Assembly: GCA_905210415.1 (NCBI GenBank)
Contig: CAJLWM010000024.1
Coordinates: 1 to 28,120 of the forward strand
Reading direction: 5' to 3'
Origin: an uncultured Prevotellaceae bacterium
GTDB taxonomy: Bacteria; Bacteroidota; Bacteroidia; Bacteroidales; Muribaculaceae
DNA: 28,120 bases
In this document: positions 1 through 8,082 of the stretch, piece after piece
Numbering within the stretch: position 1 is the first letter of the stretch
How the letters are laid out: each line of letters begins with the position of its first letter
The notes under the pieces: model-generated
What the model was told of the DNA's origin: nothing
Seen by the model: the letters and a program-made list of their open reading frames with translations, nothing else
Database searches by the model: none
Made by a program: the position numbers and the translations under genes

Positions 1-700
1 CGGCAGCTGCGCCTGTACCGCCTGCGTAGGATGCTTGCACCACGTTGCCACGGGCGTTTACCTTCACTTGTATGGTGATGGTGCCTTCCAGGTGGCTTGA
101 TGGGCGGCTCCAGTTTTCGAGGGTGTAACCGCCAAGGCCGCCGATGCCCGGTTTGCCCGACATTGCGCCAGAAGCGCTGTTGCCGTTGGGCGAGCCAGCC
201 TTGCCGCTACCCGAACCGCTTGCCGATCCAAACTTCACGCGGTTTGAAATCTTTTTGCGTTCGGCCTCTTGCTCGGCTTTCACCTTGTCTTGTTCGGCTT
301 TTTCTGATTTCGTAGCACCTTTAGGCTTTTGCTTAGGTTCTTTCTCTTTCTTCACCTTCATAGGCGATTCGGCTTTCTGCGTCACCACCTCTTTAGGTCG
401 TTCTTGTGCTTCACCGGCGTTGTTGAGCTCTTTGCCAGGCACCTTAGGCTCGTCGGCTTTTTCGGTAGCTTCGGCAGGCGAAGCCTTCTGCATGTCGTCG
501 GCCGCAGGCTCTTGCACGTTGCCCAGTTGCACAAATTCGCCGCCAAACATAATCTCTTCTTGAGGCATTTGCTCAGCGAGGATTTTGTCTTCAGGAGGCC
601 AAGTGTAGTGCAATGCAGAGAACACAAGAATAAGCAGTATCGCGATGTGTATCACGATAGTTGCTACGAGTGCTATTATGTTATTCTTGTTGAAATTCAT
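1..700 (-). CDS. tonB: TonB-family energy transducer, C-terminus beyond the window edge
   Basis: The reverse strand reads open from an ATG at 698-700 to the window edge, giving 233 complete codons and no stop. The protein starts with a short cytoplasmic tail and one membrane helix (about residues 8-26). A long Lys/Glu/Pro-rich periplasmic linker follows, then a Gly/Ser-rich spacer (about 160-185). The beginning of a TonB C-terminal domain is visible (YTLENWSRP, then GTITIQVKVNARGNVVQA). Family knowledge: TonB spans the periplasm and passes proton-motive energy from ExbB/ExbD to outer-membrane receptors. It starts 32 bp after exbD and is the last visible gene of the pdxJ-exbB-exbD-tonB run. 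The receptor-contacting end is not in the window. Confidence 0.88.
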   Translation of the reverse strand, partial: MNFNKNNIIALVATIVIHIAILLILVFSALHYTWPPEDKILAEQMPQEEIMFGGEFVQLGNVQEPAADDMQKASPAEATEKADEPKVPGKELNNAGEAQERPKEVVTQKAESPMKVKKEKEPKQKPKGATKSEKAEQDKVKAEQEAERKKISNRVKFGSASGSGSGKAGSPNGNSASGAMSGKPGIGGLGGYTLENWSRPSSHLEGTITIQVKVNARGNVVQASYAGGTGAAA

Positions 701-732
701 TTAATGGGTTTGAAAATGATGATTTGTGGGGG

Positions 733-1200
733 TTACTGCAGCGTCGCTGAGCCTGCGTTGTCGTTGTCAGGTTCGGGCGCGGCATAGGTAGATGATGCAG
801 GTTTGGTGGCAAGCACTATTTTCAGTCCGCAGCGAGAGCCTTTGTCGAGGATGTCTACGATTTTGCCGTAAGGCACTTCCTCGTCGGCATATAGCGCCAC
901 AAATTTCTCTGGGCTGGTTTGTTGTGTGAGTTTTAGGAATCCCATCAGTTGGTCGGCAGGCAGCGGCTTTGGCTCGCTCTCGTCGATAGAGGCATAGATG
1001 TTGTAGTCCTTGTCGATATACACGCGAGTGCCAGGCTTGATGGCCGATTGCTCGCTGCTTTGTGGCAAGTTCACCTCAAGAGCCGAAGGGAAAACGAATG
1101 TGCTTGTAACCATAAAGAAGATGAGGAGCAAGAATATCACGTCGGTCATCGACGCCATGCTAAACATCGACATCATCTCATGTTGTCTTTTTAATGCCAT
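733..1200 (-). CDS. exbD: ExbD/TolR-family proton channel subunit
   Basis: This 155-residue protein has the ExbD layout. A short cytoplasmic N-terminus is followed by one membrane helix (about 19-37), which begins with Asp20 in SMTDVIFLLLIFFM. That Asp is the conserved proton-carrying residue of the family. The periplasmic domain follows (LEVNLPQSSEQ, then PEKFVALYADEEVPYGKIVDILD). The tail after about residue 135 is polar and probably disordered. ExbD works with ExbB to energise TonB. The gene lies 97 bp after exbB and 32 bp before tonB on the same strand. Length is slightly above the usual 130-145. Confidence 0.93.
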   Translation of the reverse strand: MALKRQHEMMSMFSMASMTDVIFLLLIFFMVTSTFVFPSALEVNLPQSSEQSAIKPGTRVYIDKDYNIYASIDESEPKPLPADQLMGFLKLTQQTSPEKFVALYADEEVPYGKIVDILDKGSRCGLKIVLATKPASSTYAAPEPDNDNAGSATLQ

Positions 1201-1297
1201 CGCTTAAATATATAAGGGTTTGGAATATCGGTTGATAAAAAATCTCTTAGGCACAGGCCCTCCAAGATGAGGGTGAAGTGCCCCGCTGAGGTGCGAG

Positions 1298-2044
1298 TTA
1301 CTTAGCTGGCTCGTTGAGGAGGTCCATAAATTCCATGGTCTTAGCCTCAAGTTGGTTCATCACCTTGTTGACGCGCGACACGAGGAAGTTGTAGGCGAAG
1401 AGGGCGATAATACCCACAATCAGACCAGCCACGGTGGTTACCAAAGCCTCATAGATACCGCTTGCAAGGACGGTGACGTTGGCGTTGCTGCCAGCGCTTG
1501 CCAAAGCGAAGAATGCTTGCACCATACCAGTGACAGTGCCGAGGAAGCCAATCATTGGTGCGCCCGAAGCTGTGGTGGCGAGCCAAGTGAAGCCTTTTTC
1601 GAGAGCCGAAACCTCGAGGTTGCCGGTGTTTTCGATAGCCACGAGCACATCGTTCATTGGGCGGCCGATGCGGCTGATACCCTTGAGGATGAGGCGGGCA
1701 TAAGGAGTGTTGGTCTTTTTGCAGAGATTCATGGCACTCTCAATTTCGCCGTCGTGTATGTAGTCTTTGATGCGTTTCATGAAAGAGTCGTCGCGTTTAG
1801 CGGCTGCACGCAGCGCGATGAAGCGCTCGATGAAGATGTAGATACTCACCACTGAGAGGATGAGAAGAGGAATCATGATCCATCCGCCCTTGAGGCAGAG
1901 GTCCCACACAGAGAGTTCTTCTTTGATTACGGTGCCTGCAGCAGCGTTGGTGGTAGCAGTAGCCACAGTGTCGTTGATGGCAGTAGCCATAGTGTCGATT
2001 ACGCCGCTTGCGCCAGATTGTTGAATCAGTCCTAAAATAGTCAT
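1298..2044 (-). CDS. exbB: MotA/TolQ/ExbB proton channel protein
   Basis: This 248-residue inner-membrane protein has three membrane helices at about 54-72, 155-180 and 200-222. A cytoplasmic loop of about 80 residues separates the first and second, as expected for ExbB/TolQ. The signature GFLGTVTGMVQAF (166-178) is intact. An N-terminal Ala/Thr-rich stretch (about 15-40) precedes the first helix, as in many Bacteroidota ExbB proteins. With ExbD it forms the proton channel that powers TonB. It is the second gene of the minus-strand run, starting 85 bp after pdxJ. No -7 box is visible in that gap, so read-through from the pdxJ promoter is the simplest reading. Confidence 0.94.
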   Translation of the reverse strand: MTILGLIQQSGASGVIDTMATAINDTVATATTNAAAGTVIKEELSVWDLCLKGGWIMIPLLILSVVSIYIFIERFIALRAAAKRDDSFMKRIKDYIHDGEIESAMNLCKKTNTPYARLILKGISRIGRPMNDVLVAIENTGNLEVSALEKGFTWLATTASGAPMIGFLGTVTGMVQAFFALASAGSNANVTVLASGIYEALVTTVAGLIVGIIALFAYNFLVSRVNKVMNQLEAKTMEFMDLLNEPAK

Positions 2045-2129
2045 AAATTGGATATGTGTTGAAGTTGTAATACGTTTGTTTTTCGTTGTTGGTCAAAAAA
2101 ATTTTTTTGGTGCGTTTAACCGCCGCCCA

Positions 2130-2852
2130 TTATCCCTCTTTCAGGCAGTCCTTATATGCCTTAATGGTCTTTTCGAGCCCTAAGTAGAGAGCGTCGGAAA
2201 TGAGGCTATGGCCTATCGACACCTCGTTGAGGTAGCGCACGTGATGCTTGAAGTATTTCAAGTTGTCGAGGTTGAGGTCGTGGCCGGCATTCACTCCCAA
2301 TCCGCAGTTGTGAGCAGTTTGTGCGGCAGCCACATAAGGAGCCACAGCCTTGGCAGGGTCTTTCTTAAACTCTACGGCATAAGGGCCGGTGTATAGCTCA
2401 ATGCGGTCGGTGCCAGTCTTTGCCGCCATTGCAATGTTGTCAACGTCGGTGCCTACAAATATGCTTGTGCGTATGCCAGCCTCCTTGAAGCGCTCGATCA
2501 CTTCGCAAAGGAAGTCGAAATGTTCGGCCACTTCCCATCCAGCCGACGAAGTGAGAACGTCGGGGGCATCAGGCACGAGGGTGACTTGCTCAGGCTTAAC
2601 CTTCAGCACAAGGTCGATAAATTGGGGGCTTGGATAGCCTTCGATGTTAAATTCGGTGCGAACCAAAGGGCGAAGCTGATACACGTCGTCACGGCGAATG
2701 TGTCGTTCGTCGGGACGAGGGTGGATGGTGATGCCTTGTGCGCCAAATCGCTCACAATCAACAGCCACTTGCTCCACATTGGGAAGGTTGCCACCCCGAG
2801 CGTTTCTCAAAGTGGCTATTTTGTTGATATTTACACTTAAATTTGTTGTCAT
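2130..2852 (-). CDS. pdxJ: Pyridoxine 5'-phosphate synthase
   Basis: PdxJ condenses 1-deoxy-D-xylulose 5-phosphate with 3-amino-2-oxopropyl phosphate to make pyridoxine 5'-phosphate, the last ring-forming step of de novo vitamin B6 synthesis. Visible signatures are [18 protein letters not shown] at the N-terminus, [13 protein letters not shown] (41-53), [12 protein letters not shown] and [14 protein letters not shown] chose the ATG at 2852 (240 aa, the normal family length). The frame is open to 2918, but a minus-strand promoter at 2888-2919 would start transcription near 2881, downstream of the longer start. The gene heads the exbB-exbD-tonB run and is divergent from nadK. Confidence 0.95.
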   Translation of the reverse strand: MTTNLSVNINKIATLRNARGGNLPNVEQVAVDCERFGAQGITIHPRPDERHIRRDDVYQLRPLVRTEFNIEGYPSPQFIDLVLKVKPEQVTLVPDAPDVLTSSAGWEVAEHFDFLCEVIERFKEAGIRTSIFVGTDVDNIAMAAKTGTDRIELYTGPYAVEFKKDPAKAVAPYVAAAQTAHNCGLGVNAGHDLNLDNLKYFKHHVRYLNEVSIGHSLISDALYLGLEKTIKAYKDCLKEG

Positions 2853-2887
2853 GTCAGTATCTTTTTCCTTCAAAAATTCTCTTTCTC

Positions 2888-2919
2888 CAAAGGTAGCGTA
2901 GATTGCATCATTAAGCAAA
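2888..2919 (-). promoter_or_regulatory. pdxJ operon promoter
   Basis: On the minus strand the -7 box is TACCTTTG (plus-strand CAAAGGTA, 2888-2895). It has a TTTG element at 2916-2919, with 20 nt between them. The predicted start is near 2881, about 30 nt before the pdxJ ATG. It interleaves with the divergent nadK promoter. Confidence 0.65.
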
Positions 2920-2934
2920 TTATTTGTATATTTG
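2903..2934 (+). promoter_or_regulatory. nadK promoter
   Basis: The -7 box TATATTTG is at 2927-2934. A TTG lies at 2903-2905, 21 nt upstream. This gives a leader of about 85 nt before nadK. The elements overlap the pdxJ promoter on the other strand. Confidence 0.65.
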
Positions 2935-3025
2935 CACTACCTATAATTAGATGCAAAATTAATATTAATATAGGAGAAATAGAAACAAAACCAGGGTAAA
3001 AACCGCTAAAAAAGCAAAAACGGCA

Positions 3026-3889
3026 ATGAAAATATTTGTGAATGGTAAAAGATGTCAAGGGGCCACTTTGGGCGAGGTGGCTAAAATGATGCGCATCTTG
3101 GCAGAAGGTGGTAATACGATAGTGGCCGACGCCACATATTATGCTAAAATCAAGATTTCAGACGCTGTAGAGTTGCCTATCCACGACGTGGTGAATGCGG
3201 TGCCCGATGATATCGATTTGGCGATGAGCATTGGCGGTGATGGCACATTTCTGCGCACCACCAAGAAGGTGGCAGGCAAGGGCGTGCCCATTGTGGGTGT
3301 CAACACTGGCCGCTTGGGCTATCTCACGGCGGCCGACATGCGCGATAGCGAGGCTTTGGCAGCCGATTTGGTGGCTGGTCGCTACGATATTGAGGAGCGC
3401 ACTATGCTGCAGGTGGAGTGTGATGCCGAGATAAGCTATCCGATGGCGCTCAACGAGGTGGCGTTTCTCAGACACGACAGTTCGGCGGTGGTGAATGTGG
3501 CCGTTGAGGTGGATGGCTGCAAACTCACCACATATAAGGCCGATGGCTTGATTGTGTCAACCCCCACGGGATCAACGGCATACAACCTTAGCTGTGGTGG
3601 TCCGATACTTGCGCCTACGGCATCCAATCTGGTGCTTACGCCAGTGTCGCCTCATTCGCTAAATATGCGCCCGCTGGTGTTGCCCGACACTGCGGTGCTG
3701 CGAGTGGTGACTCAAACCCGCGCTCGCGACTATCAGTTGAGCCTCGATGGCAATGCCACAATCTTGCCCGACGGAAGCGCCGTTACCATCAGAAGAGCTC
3801 CGTATATGGTGAAGGTGGTGCAGCGAAAGGGGCATAGCTTTGCCGAGGCATTGCGTAGCAAATTGTTGTGGGGTGAAGATGTAAGATAA
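3026..3889 (+). CDS. nadK: NAD kinase
   Basis: NadK phosphorylates NAD to NADP using ATP or polyphosphate in the cytoplasm. The 287-residue protein carries the diagnostic GGDGT motif (70-74) and NTGRLGYL (93-100). It also has the second conserved block DGLIVSTPTGSTAYNLSCGG and SPHSLNMRPLV. Length matches the family. It is divergently transcribed from pdxJ with its own promoter. A metallopeptidase gene follows after only 6 bp, suggesting co-transcription. The nadK/pdxJ divergent pair followed by exbBD looks like a common Bacteroidales arrangement, as far as I recall. Confidence 0.96.
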   Translation: MKIFVNGKRCQGATLGEVAKMMRILAEGGNTIVADATYYAKIKISDAVELPIHDVVNAVPDDIDLAMSIGGDGTFLRTTKKVAGKGVPIVGVNTGRLGYLTAADMRDSEALAADLVAGRYDIEERTMLQVECDAEISYPMALNEVAFLRHDSSAVVNVAVEVDGCKLTTYKADGLIVSTPTGSTAYNLSCGGPILAPTASNLVLTPVSPHSLNMRPLVLPDTAVLRVVTQTRARDYQLSLDGNATILPDGSAVTIRRAPYMVKVVQRKGHSFAEALRSKLLWGEDVR

Positions 3890-3895
3890 AGAATC

Positions 3896-4600
3896 ATGGT
3901 TGGGTATTTTCGCGACGAAGAGTTTGGCGATATAAAAGTGGAGTTTCGCAAGGGTATGCGCTCCATAGCCGTCGCAATCAAGAGTGGTAAAATATGTATG
4001 CGTGCGCCAGAGGGCTTGCCGATAGAGTTTTTGGTGACAAGTCTAAATAAGGCGAGGGAAAAATTGCGCAACAATATTGCGAAGAGCCTCGAGAAAAGCA
4101 AGGCGCTATTTACCAACGAAATGCAAATAAAGTGTTGTGGTTTTACGATAACCATTACTACTGACGTTAGCAAGAATGGTACTGTGAAAATGCCTGATAC
4201 AATGATTGTTGTGTCAGAGCATATCGACTTTAGTGATAGCACGGTTGTAAGAAGATTTTCAAAAACTGTGAGGCTTTTGCTAAAGGACAGGTTTTATATT
4301 CTTCAAGAAATGGCCATGGCGGTGGCAAAAGAACTTGGTGTGACTGGAGTGAAAGGAATTGTGATGGGACGAGGTACACGCAAGTTGGGCAGTTGCTCTA
4401 CCAAAGGCGAGATACGTCTGTCGTATATGTTACTTCTGCTACCGGAGCATTTGGTGCGCTATGTGATATGCCACGAGTTGGCGCATCTCAAGCATTTCGA
4501 TCATTCGCCGGCCTTCCATGCGCTGTGCGACACTTATTTGGGTGGGCGCGAACGTGAATATCAAGCCGAAATGAAGCAATTTCGTTGGCCGGTGGAGTGA
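3896..4600 (+). CDS. YgjP-like (DUF45) zinc metallopeptidase
   Basis: The 234-residue protein belongs to the YgjP/DUF45 group. The zinc site HELAHLKHFDHSPAFH is at 193-208, with His193, Glu194 and His197, and His203 as a probable third ligand. The preceding RKLGSCSTKGEIRLSY block (162-177) is typical of this group. The N-terminal half is a beta-rich domain with a helical connector (about 50-70). There is no signal peptide, so it should be cytoplasmic. Substrates of the family are not established. It starts 6 bp after nadK. Confidence 0.88.
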   Translation: MVGYFRDEEFGDIKVEFRKGMRSIAVAIKSGKICMRAPEGLPIEFLVTSLNKAREKLRNNIAKSLEKSKALFTNEMQIKCCGFTITITTDVSKNGTVKMPDTMIVVSEHIDFSDSTVVRRFSKTVRLLLKDRFYILQEMAMAVAKELGVTGVKGIVMGRGTRKLGSCSTKGEIRLSYMLLLLPEHLVRYVICHELAHLKHFDHSPAFHALCDTYLGGREREYQAEMKQFRWPVE

Positions 4601-4864
4601 TGGGTGCGCTGCCTCTCAGCAATAAAAATGAAATGTCTTTCATTTTGTATTGCATTCGATTTGCACTATCGTTAGATAAGATTGCTTCGCCGTCCTCAAT
4701 CGCGATTCTGCAAAAATCGCAGAAATCTGCATTTTGCTCTCGCTGCTCATTCGGGTGGATACACTCGAAAATATCAATTTGAGTAAACTCAATTGATTAT
4801 TTCCCTCGTTTGCACTATCTTTGCATCATACAAACGAAAACCAAAAAAAACATAAATATAGGCA
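4601..4864 (+). other. Gene-free spacer with four successive inverted repeats
   Basis: No gene is supported here. The spacer holds AAAATGAAA-TGTC-TTTCATTTT (4625-4646), TATC-GTTA-GATA (4667-4678), an imperfect hairpin at 4710-4737 centred on GCAGA-AA-TCTGC, and TCAATTTGAG-TAAA-CTCAATTGA (4774-4796). The first could terminate the peptidase transcript. The last overlaps the -33 element of the next promoter and could be an operator. The phrase TTTGCACTATC occurs at about 4660 and again at 4809. Confidence 0.6.
4793..4823 (+). promoter_or_regulatory. Promoter of the SIS/PfkB-like operon
   Basis: The -7 box TATCTTTG is at 4816-4823 and a TTG at 4793-4795, separated by 20 nt. The TTG lies inside the right arm of an inverted repeat (4774-4796). 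The leader before the ATG at 4865 is about 37 nt. Confidence 0.7.
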
Positions 4865-5473
4865 ATGGCAGAAAACGATATAAAGGAAACGATGCGCTCA
4901 ATACTACGCGCAGAGAGCGAAGCAGTGGCAAACATACCAGTGACAGACGATTATGAGCGTGCTGTGAGTCTGATTGTGGAGCATGTGCATCGCAGGGGCG
5001 GCAAGCTTGTGACATCGGGTATGGGCAAATGTGGACAAATATCTATGAATATTGCCACAACGTTTGCTTCTACAGGCATTCCTGCTGTGAATCTGCATCC
5101 AAGCGAGGCACAACATGGCGATTTGGGTATCTTGCAGCCAAACGATGTGATGCTTCTATTGTCAAACTCTGGTAAGACCAGCGAGATAGTGCAGTTGGTG
5201 GGCTTGGCTCGCAACCTCTACCCTTCGCTGCCGATAATAGTGATTACAGGCAATCGCGAAAGCCCATTGGCGCAAACCAGCGACGTGTGTCTGTGGACTG
5301 GTGGCGCTCCTGAAGTGTGCCCATTGGGCCTTACACCTACCACATCCACTACAATGATGACTGTGATGGGCGACGTGCTGGTGGTGAATACTATGAAGGA
5401 AACGGGATTTTCCAAACAAGAATATGCCAAAAGGCATCATGGCGGCTCCCTCGGAGAGAAGAGCCGCAGTTGA
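4865..5473 (+). CDS. Single-domain SIS sugar isomerase, KdsD/GutQ-like
   Basis: The 202-residue protein is one sugar-isomerase (SIS) domain. It carries SGMGKCG (51-57), HPSEAQHGDLG (78-88), SNSGKTSE (100-107) and the C-terminal HHGGSLGEK. These match arabinose-5-phosphate isomerases of the KdsD/KpsF/GutQ type, which interconvert ribulose 5-phosphate and arabinose 5-phosphate for Kdo synthesis. The usual proteins are about 320 residues and end in two CBS domains, which are absent here. Single-domain isomerases of this type are known. The next gene encodes a sugar-kinase fold 30 bp downstream. Isomerase identity is likely; the exact substrate is inferred. Confidence 0.85.
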   Translation: MAENDIKETMRSILRAESEAVANIPVTDDYERAVSLIVEHVHRRGGKLVTSGMGKCGQISMNIATTFASTGIPAVNLHPSEAQHGDLGILQPNDVMLLLSNSGKTSEIVQLVGLARNLYPSLPIIVITGNRESPLAQTSDVCLWTGGAPEVCPLGLTPTTSTTMMTVMGDVLVVNTMKETGFSKQEYAKRHHGGSLGEKSRS

Positions 5474-5503
5474 GAAGACAACAAAGAAAGGAATACACGA
5501 TAT

Positions 5504-6451
5504 ATGCGAAAAATCATTGCCATAGGTGAATCGGTGCTCGACACGATATTTGCCAATAATGTGCCGGTGAAGAGTTTCGTTGGCGGACGTGTGGCTAATG
5601 CAGCCTCGTCGCTTGCCCTGTCGGGACTTGAGGTGCTGATGGTGAGCGAGTGCGGCAACGATCATGTTGGCGACATAATTATAGACTTTTTGAAGCGCAA
5701 CCGTGTGGATGTTACGTCGGTAGACCGTTATGTCAACGGCACAACGGCGTTTTCGGCTATCTTTGAGAGCGACAATCACGAGCCACAGCATGTCAATTAT
5801 GGCACTTATCCGCAAGATAGGTTTGATGTGGTTTGGCCTCGCATCAATGAGGACGACATCGTGCTTTTCGGTTCGCTTTATGCAATTGAGAATCAACAGA
5901 GAGAGCGTTTGTTTGAGATTTTGCAGTATGCCTTCGACCGCAAGGCGATAATGGTGTATCTGCCAGGATTTCAGCATGGCATAAATTATAGTATCACCAA
6001 GGTGATGCCTAATGTGCTCGAAAACTTCGAACTATCAAATGTGGTGATAGCCAACAATAAGGACATTCACGACATCTTCCCTCATGAGGATGGCGAAAAG
6101 GCTTATCGCAACCACATGATATATTGCAACAAATTTTTGCACATCGACGACGACTACCGCACCACTGTGTATGGCAAGGGCGTGAAAGCGTTGCTCGACG
6201 CGCCGTGCGACCCTCATGGCAACATGCTCGGGTGGCAAGCCGGATACACCGCTGGAGTGTTATACGGTATGGTGAAAGCCGGAGTTACTCACAAAAACAT
6301 TGATGGCATAGAGACAGAGGTGTGGCTTGATATTGCCAGCCATGCCAACGAGTTTGCCGAAGAATGTGCCGCTTCTGCCACCAACTGCGTGGGTGAGGCA
6401 TTCGCACAGCGCAAGGCCGAGGAAATTGCCAAGATCTTGACGGCAGAATAA
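5504..6451 (+). CDS. PfkB-fold protein with a degraded catalytic motif
   Basis: The 315-residue protein has the PfkB/ribokinase fold. It shows the N-terminal GESVLDTIF, the sugar-side GGRVANAA signature (27-34) and the expected C-terminal layout. Active family members carry a DTxGAGD motif whose last Asp is the catalytic base and whose GAG forms the anion hole. The aligned segment here reads DPHGNMLGWQAG (236-247), so the catalytic Asp position is Leu and GAG is GNM. This is visible in the sequence. Loss of kinase activity, or a different chemistry, is inference. It lies 30 bp after the SIS isomerase gene and 46 bp before the helical-repeat gene. Confidence 0.8.
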   Translation: MRKIIAIGESVLDTIFANNVPVKSFVGGRVANAASSLALSGLEVLMVSECGNDHVGDIIIDFLKRNRVDVTSVDRYVNGTTAFSAIFESDNHEPQHVNYGTYPQDRFDVVWPRINEDDIVLFGSLYAIENQQRERLFEILQYAFDRKAIMVYLPGFQHGINYSITKVMPNVLENFELSNVVIANNKDIHDIFPHEDGEKAYRNHMIYCNKFLHIDDDYRTTVYGKGVKALLDAPCDPHGNMLGWQAGYTAGVLYGMVKAGVTHKNIDGIETEVWLDIASHANEFAEECAASATNCVGEAFAQRKAEEIAKILTAE

Positions 6452-6497
6452 ATGTGTGTGTGCAACGAAAATAGTTAAGTAACAAAGTATAGATAAG

Positions 6498-7466
6498 ATG
6501 AAAGCATTGATTTACGACGCATCATTTCCCACAATGCCAGCTCAGACTGAGGCACTGTGTGCTGCCATAAATCGTGATGGTGAGATTCCAGATGGCGACA
6601 ATAGCATAGAGGCAAAAATGTGCTATGTGATGTATCTGCTGAAGCGAAAACGCTTTGCCGATGCCGGATTGCTTATCGACACTCTCAACTATGCTCCCAG
6701 CGAGGGTGATATGCCGCTGACCTACAGGGCGTGGCTATGGCTTAGCCGCATGGGCATATATTTGACCAAGAAAGACTATATGATGGCGGCTGATGCTGCC
6801 GAGCAATCGCTTCGTGTGCTCGATGTGGTGACCGTGAAGCGAGGTGAGGATTTCTTGGCTATCTTGGCGGGCTTGCTCTACAATTTAGCTTCGATGCACC
6901 ATGCTATCGGAGAGAATGTGCGTGCCGCCAAAGAACTCGGCAAGGCTCAGAAATTATATGAGCGTCTGGTGAAGAAAAATCAGCGACGCTTTGCCACTAT
7001 GCTCACTTATGCAGTGGAGGCATCTACGATTGTCTTTTCGTCGCGCACCAAGCAACTTGAGGTGCTGGCTCACTATCAGGAACTCAGCGAGCAGTTTAGC
7101 GCTTTGGCAAGCGAGGGCAACCGTGAGGCTTTGGCGAGCATGATGAACACGCTCACCAAGGAAGGCGATATAATGATGCAGATGGGCAATAGCCGCGATG
7201 CTGTGAAATATTATACTAAGGCGCTGCGTTGCCACAAGCGACTTGGCGGCGCTATGACTAAAGACGCACTGCGCATATCCATAGCACTTGCGCGTGCCAT
7301 GATGCGCAAGCCCGAACGCAGAGAGAAGGCTGTGCAGTTGCTCACCACCCTACAGCCTGTGGCTCAGCGTATGGGAGAAAAAGAGGCTGAGCAGGAAATC
7401 GACGATTTGCTGAATGCTAAGGACAAAAACTTCAGCATAATGTCGCTACTGAAAGGCATCTTTTAG
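6498..7466 (+). CDS. TPR-like helical repeat protein
   Basis: This is a 322-residue, all-helical, probably cytoplasmic protein without a signal peptide. Degenerate tetratricopeptide-like pairs are spread along it. The clearest are around GLLYNLASMHHAIGENVRAAKEL (about 125-147) and GDIMMQMGNSRDAVKYYTKAL (about 222-242). TPR folds mediate protein-protein contacts. I cannot name a partner. It ends the run that begins with the SIS gene and precedes ribH by 70 bp, with a short copy of the palindromic repeat family in between. Confidence 0.7.
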   Translation: MKALIYDASFPTMPAQTEALCAAINRDGEIPDGDNSIEAKMCYVMYLLKRKRFADAGLLIDTLNYAPSEGDMPLTYRAWLWLSRMGIYLTKKDYMMAADAAEQSLRVLDVVTVKRGEDFLAILAGLLYNLASMHHAIGENVRAAKELGKAQKLYERLVKKNQRRFATMLTYAVEASTIVFSSRTKQLEVLAHYQELSEQFSALASEGNREALASMMNTLTKEGDIMMQMGNSRDAVKYYTKALRCHKRLGGAMTKDALRISIALARAMMRKPERREKAVQLLTTLQPVAQRMGEKEAEQEIDDLLNAKDKNFSIMSLLKGIF

Positions 7467-7492
7467 CCCAATTCGGTCATTACAGATTTGGG
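7467..7492. repeat. Short palindromic repeat, family copy 1
   Basis: It begins directly after the stop codon of the helical-repeat gene. The left half-site CCCAATTCGGTCATTA is followed at once by ATTTGGG, as if the interior of a longer element were deleted. CCCAATTC can pair with GATTTGGG (one mismatch). The same half-site recurs at 11079, 11244, 16241, 17293 and 17334. Confidence 0.65.
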
Positions 7493-7536
7493 TTTAGTAG
7501 ACGCGAAAAAGAAATACAACCATTATTAAAATAAAA

Positions 7537-8028
7537 ATGTTTAGTAAAACAGAAGAAAACGAACAAAAAACAATTCCTCTCCCGCACCTCGACGAATTGC
7601 GTGTGGGAATAGTAGTATCAGACTCTAAAACCGAAATTTCAAAGGCTCTGTGCGATAGCGCAGTGTCGGTGTTGAAAAAAGAGGGTTACCCCGACAACGA
7701 CATCACTGTGGTGCATGTGCCTAACACATTTCAACTGGTGTTTGCGGCTTCACGCCTCGCCAAATGCCGTGCTTTCGACGCAGTGATTATCCTTGGATGT
7801 ATTGTGCGCGGCACAACTCCTCACTTTGAATATGAATGCCAACACGTGACACAAGGTGCTGCCATCCTCAATGCCGAGGGCAAGGTGCCTGTGATATTCG
7901 GAGTGCTCACCGTTGATAGCGAAGAACAAGCCATGATGCGCATTGGCGGAATGCCGTCGGAGTGCAACAGAGGCGCAGAAGCTGCCGAGGAAGCTATCCG
8001 TATGGCAGAAATCGCAAGAAAATATTGA
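7537..8028 (+). CDS. ribH: 6,7-dimethyl-8-ribityllumazine synthase
   Basis: RibH joins 5-amino-6-ribitylamino-uracil and 3,4-dihydroxy-2-butanone 4-phosphate to form the riboflavin precursor lumazine. The 163-residue protein has LRVGIVVSD at the N-terminus, VPNTFQLVFAA (61-71), GCIVRGTTPHFEY (87-99) with the conserved His, and the C-terminal IGGMPSECNRGAEAAEEA. Length is normal. It lies between the helical-repeat gene and the serine ammonia-lyase gene. An 8-bp perfect hairpin follows its stop codon. No other riboflavin gene is next to it. The ribF fragment 12 kb away is broken. Confidence 0.95.
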   Translation: MFSKTEENEQKTIPLPHLDELRVGIVVSDSKTEISKALCDSAVSVLKKEGYPDNDITVVHVPNTFQLVFAASRLAKCRAFDAVIILGCIVRGTTPHFEYECQHVTQGAAILNAEGKVPVIFGVLTVDSEEQAMMRIGGMPSECNRGAEAAEEAIRMAEIARKY

Positions 8029-8050
8029 TAAGCAAAATGATGTTGCTTAT
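8028..8050 (+). terminator. Hairpin after ribH
   Basis: ATAAGCAA and TTGCTTAT form a perfect 8-bp stem with a 7-nt loop, starting at the last base of the ribH stop codon. No T-tract follows, so it may be a weak terminator or a processing/stability hairpin. Confidence 0.4.
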
Positions 8051-8082
8051 AAACACATAAACCAATCATAATTATATTTGAA

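Noticed and set aside
2853..2918. Longer PdxJ start at 2918
   Set aside because: It lies upstream of the predicted transcription start and adds residues not found in PdxJ; 240 residues from 2852 is the normal length.
2130..2918. Riboswitch upstream of pdxJ or ribH
   Set aside because: Leaders are short (pdxJ) or lack the conserved FMN or other riboswitch cores that I can recognise.
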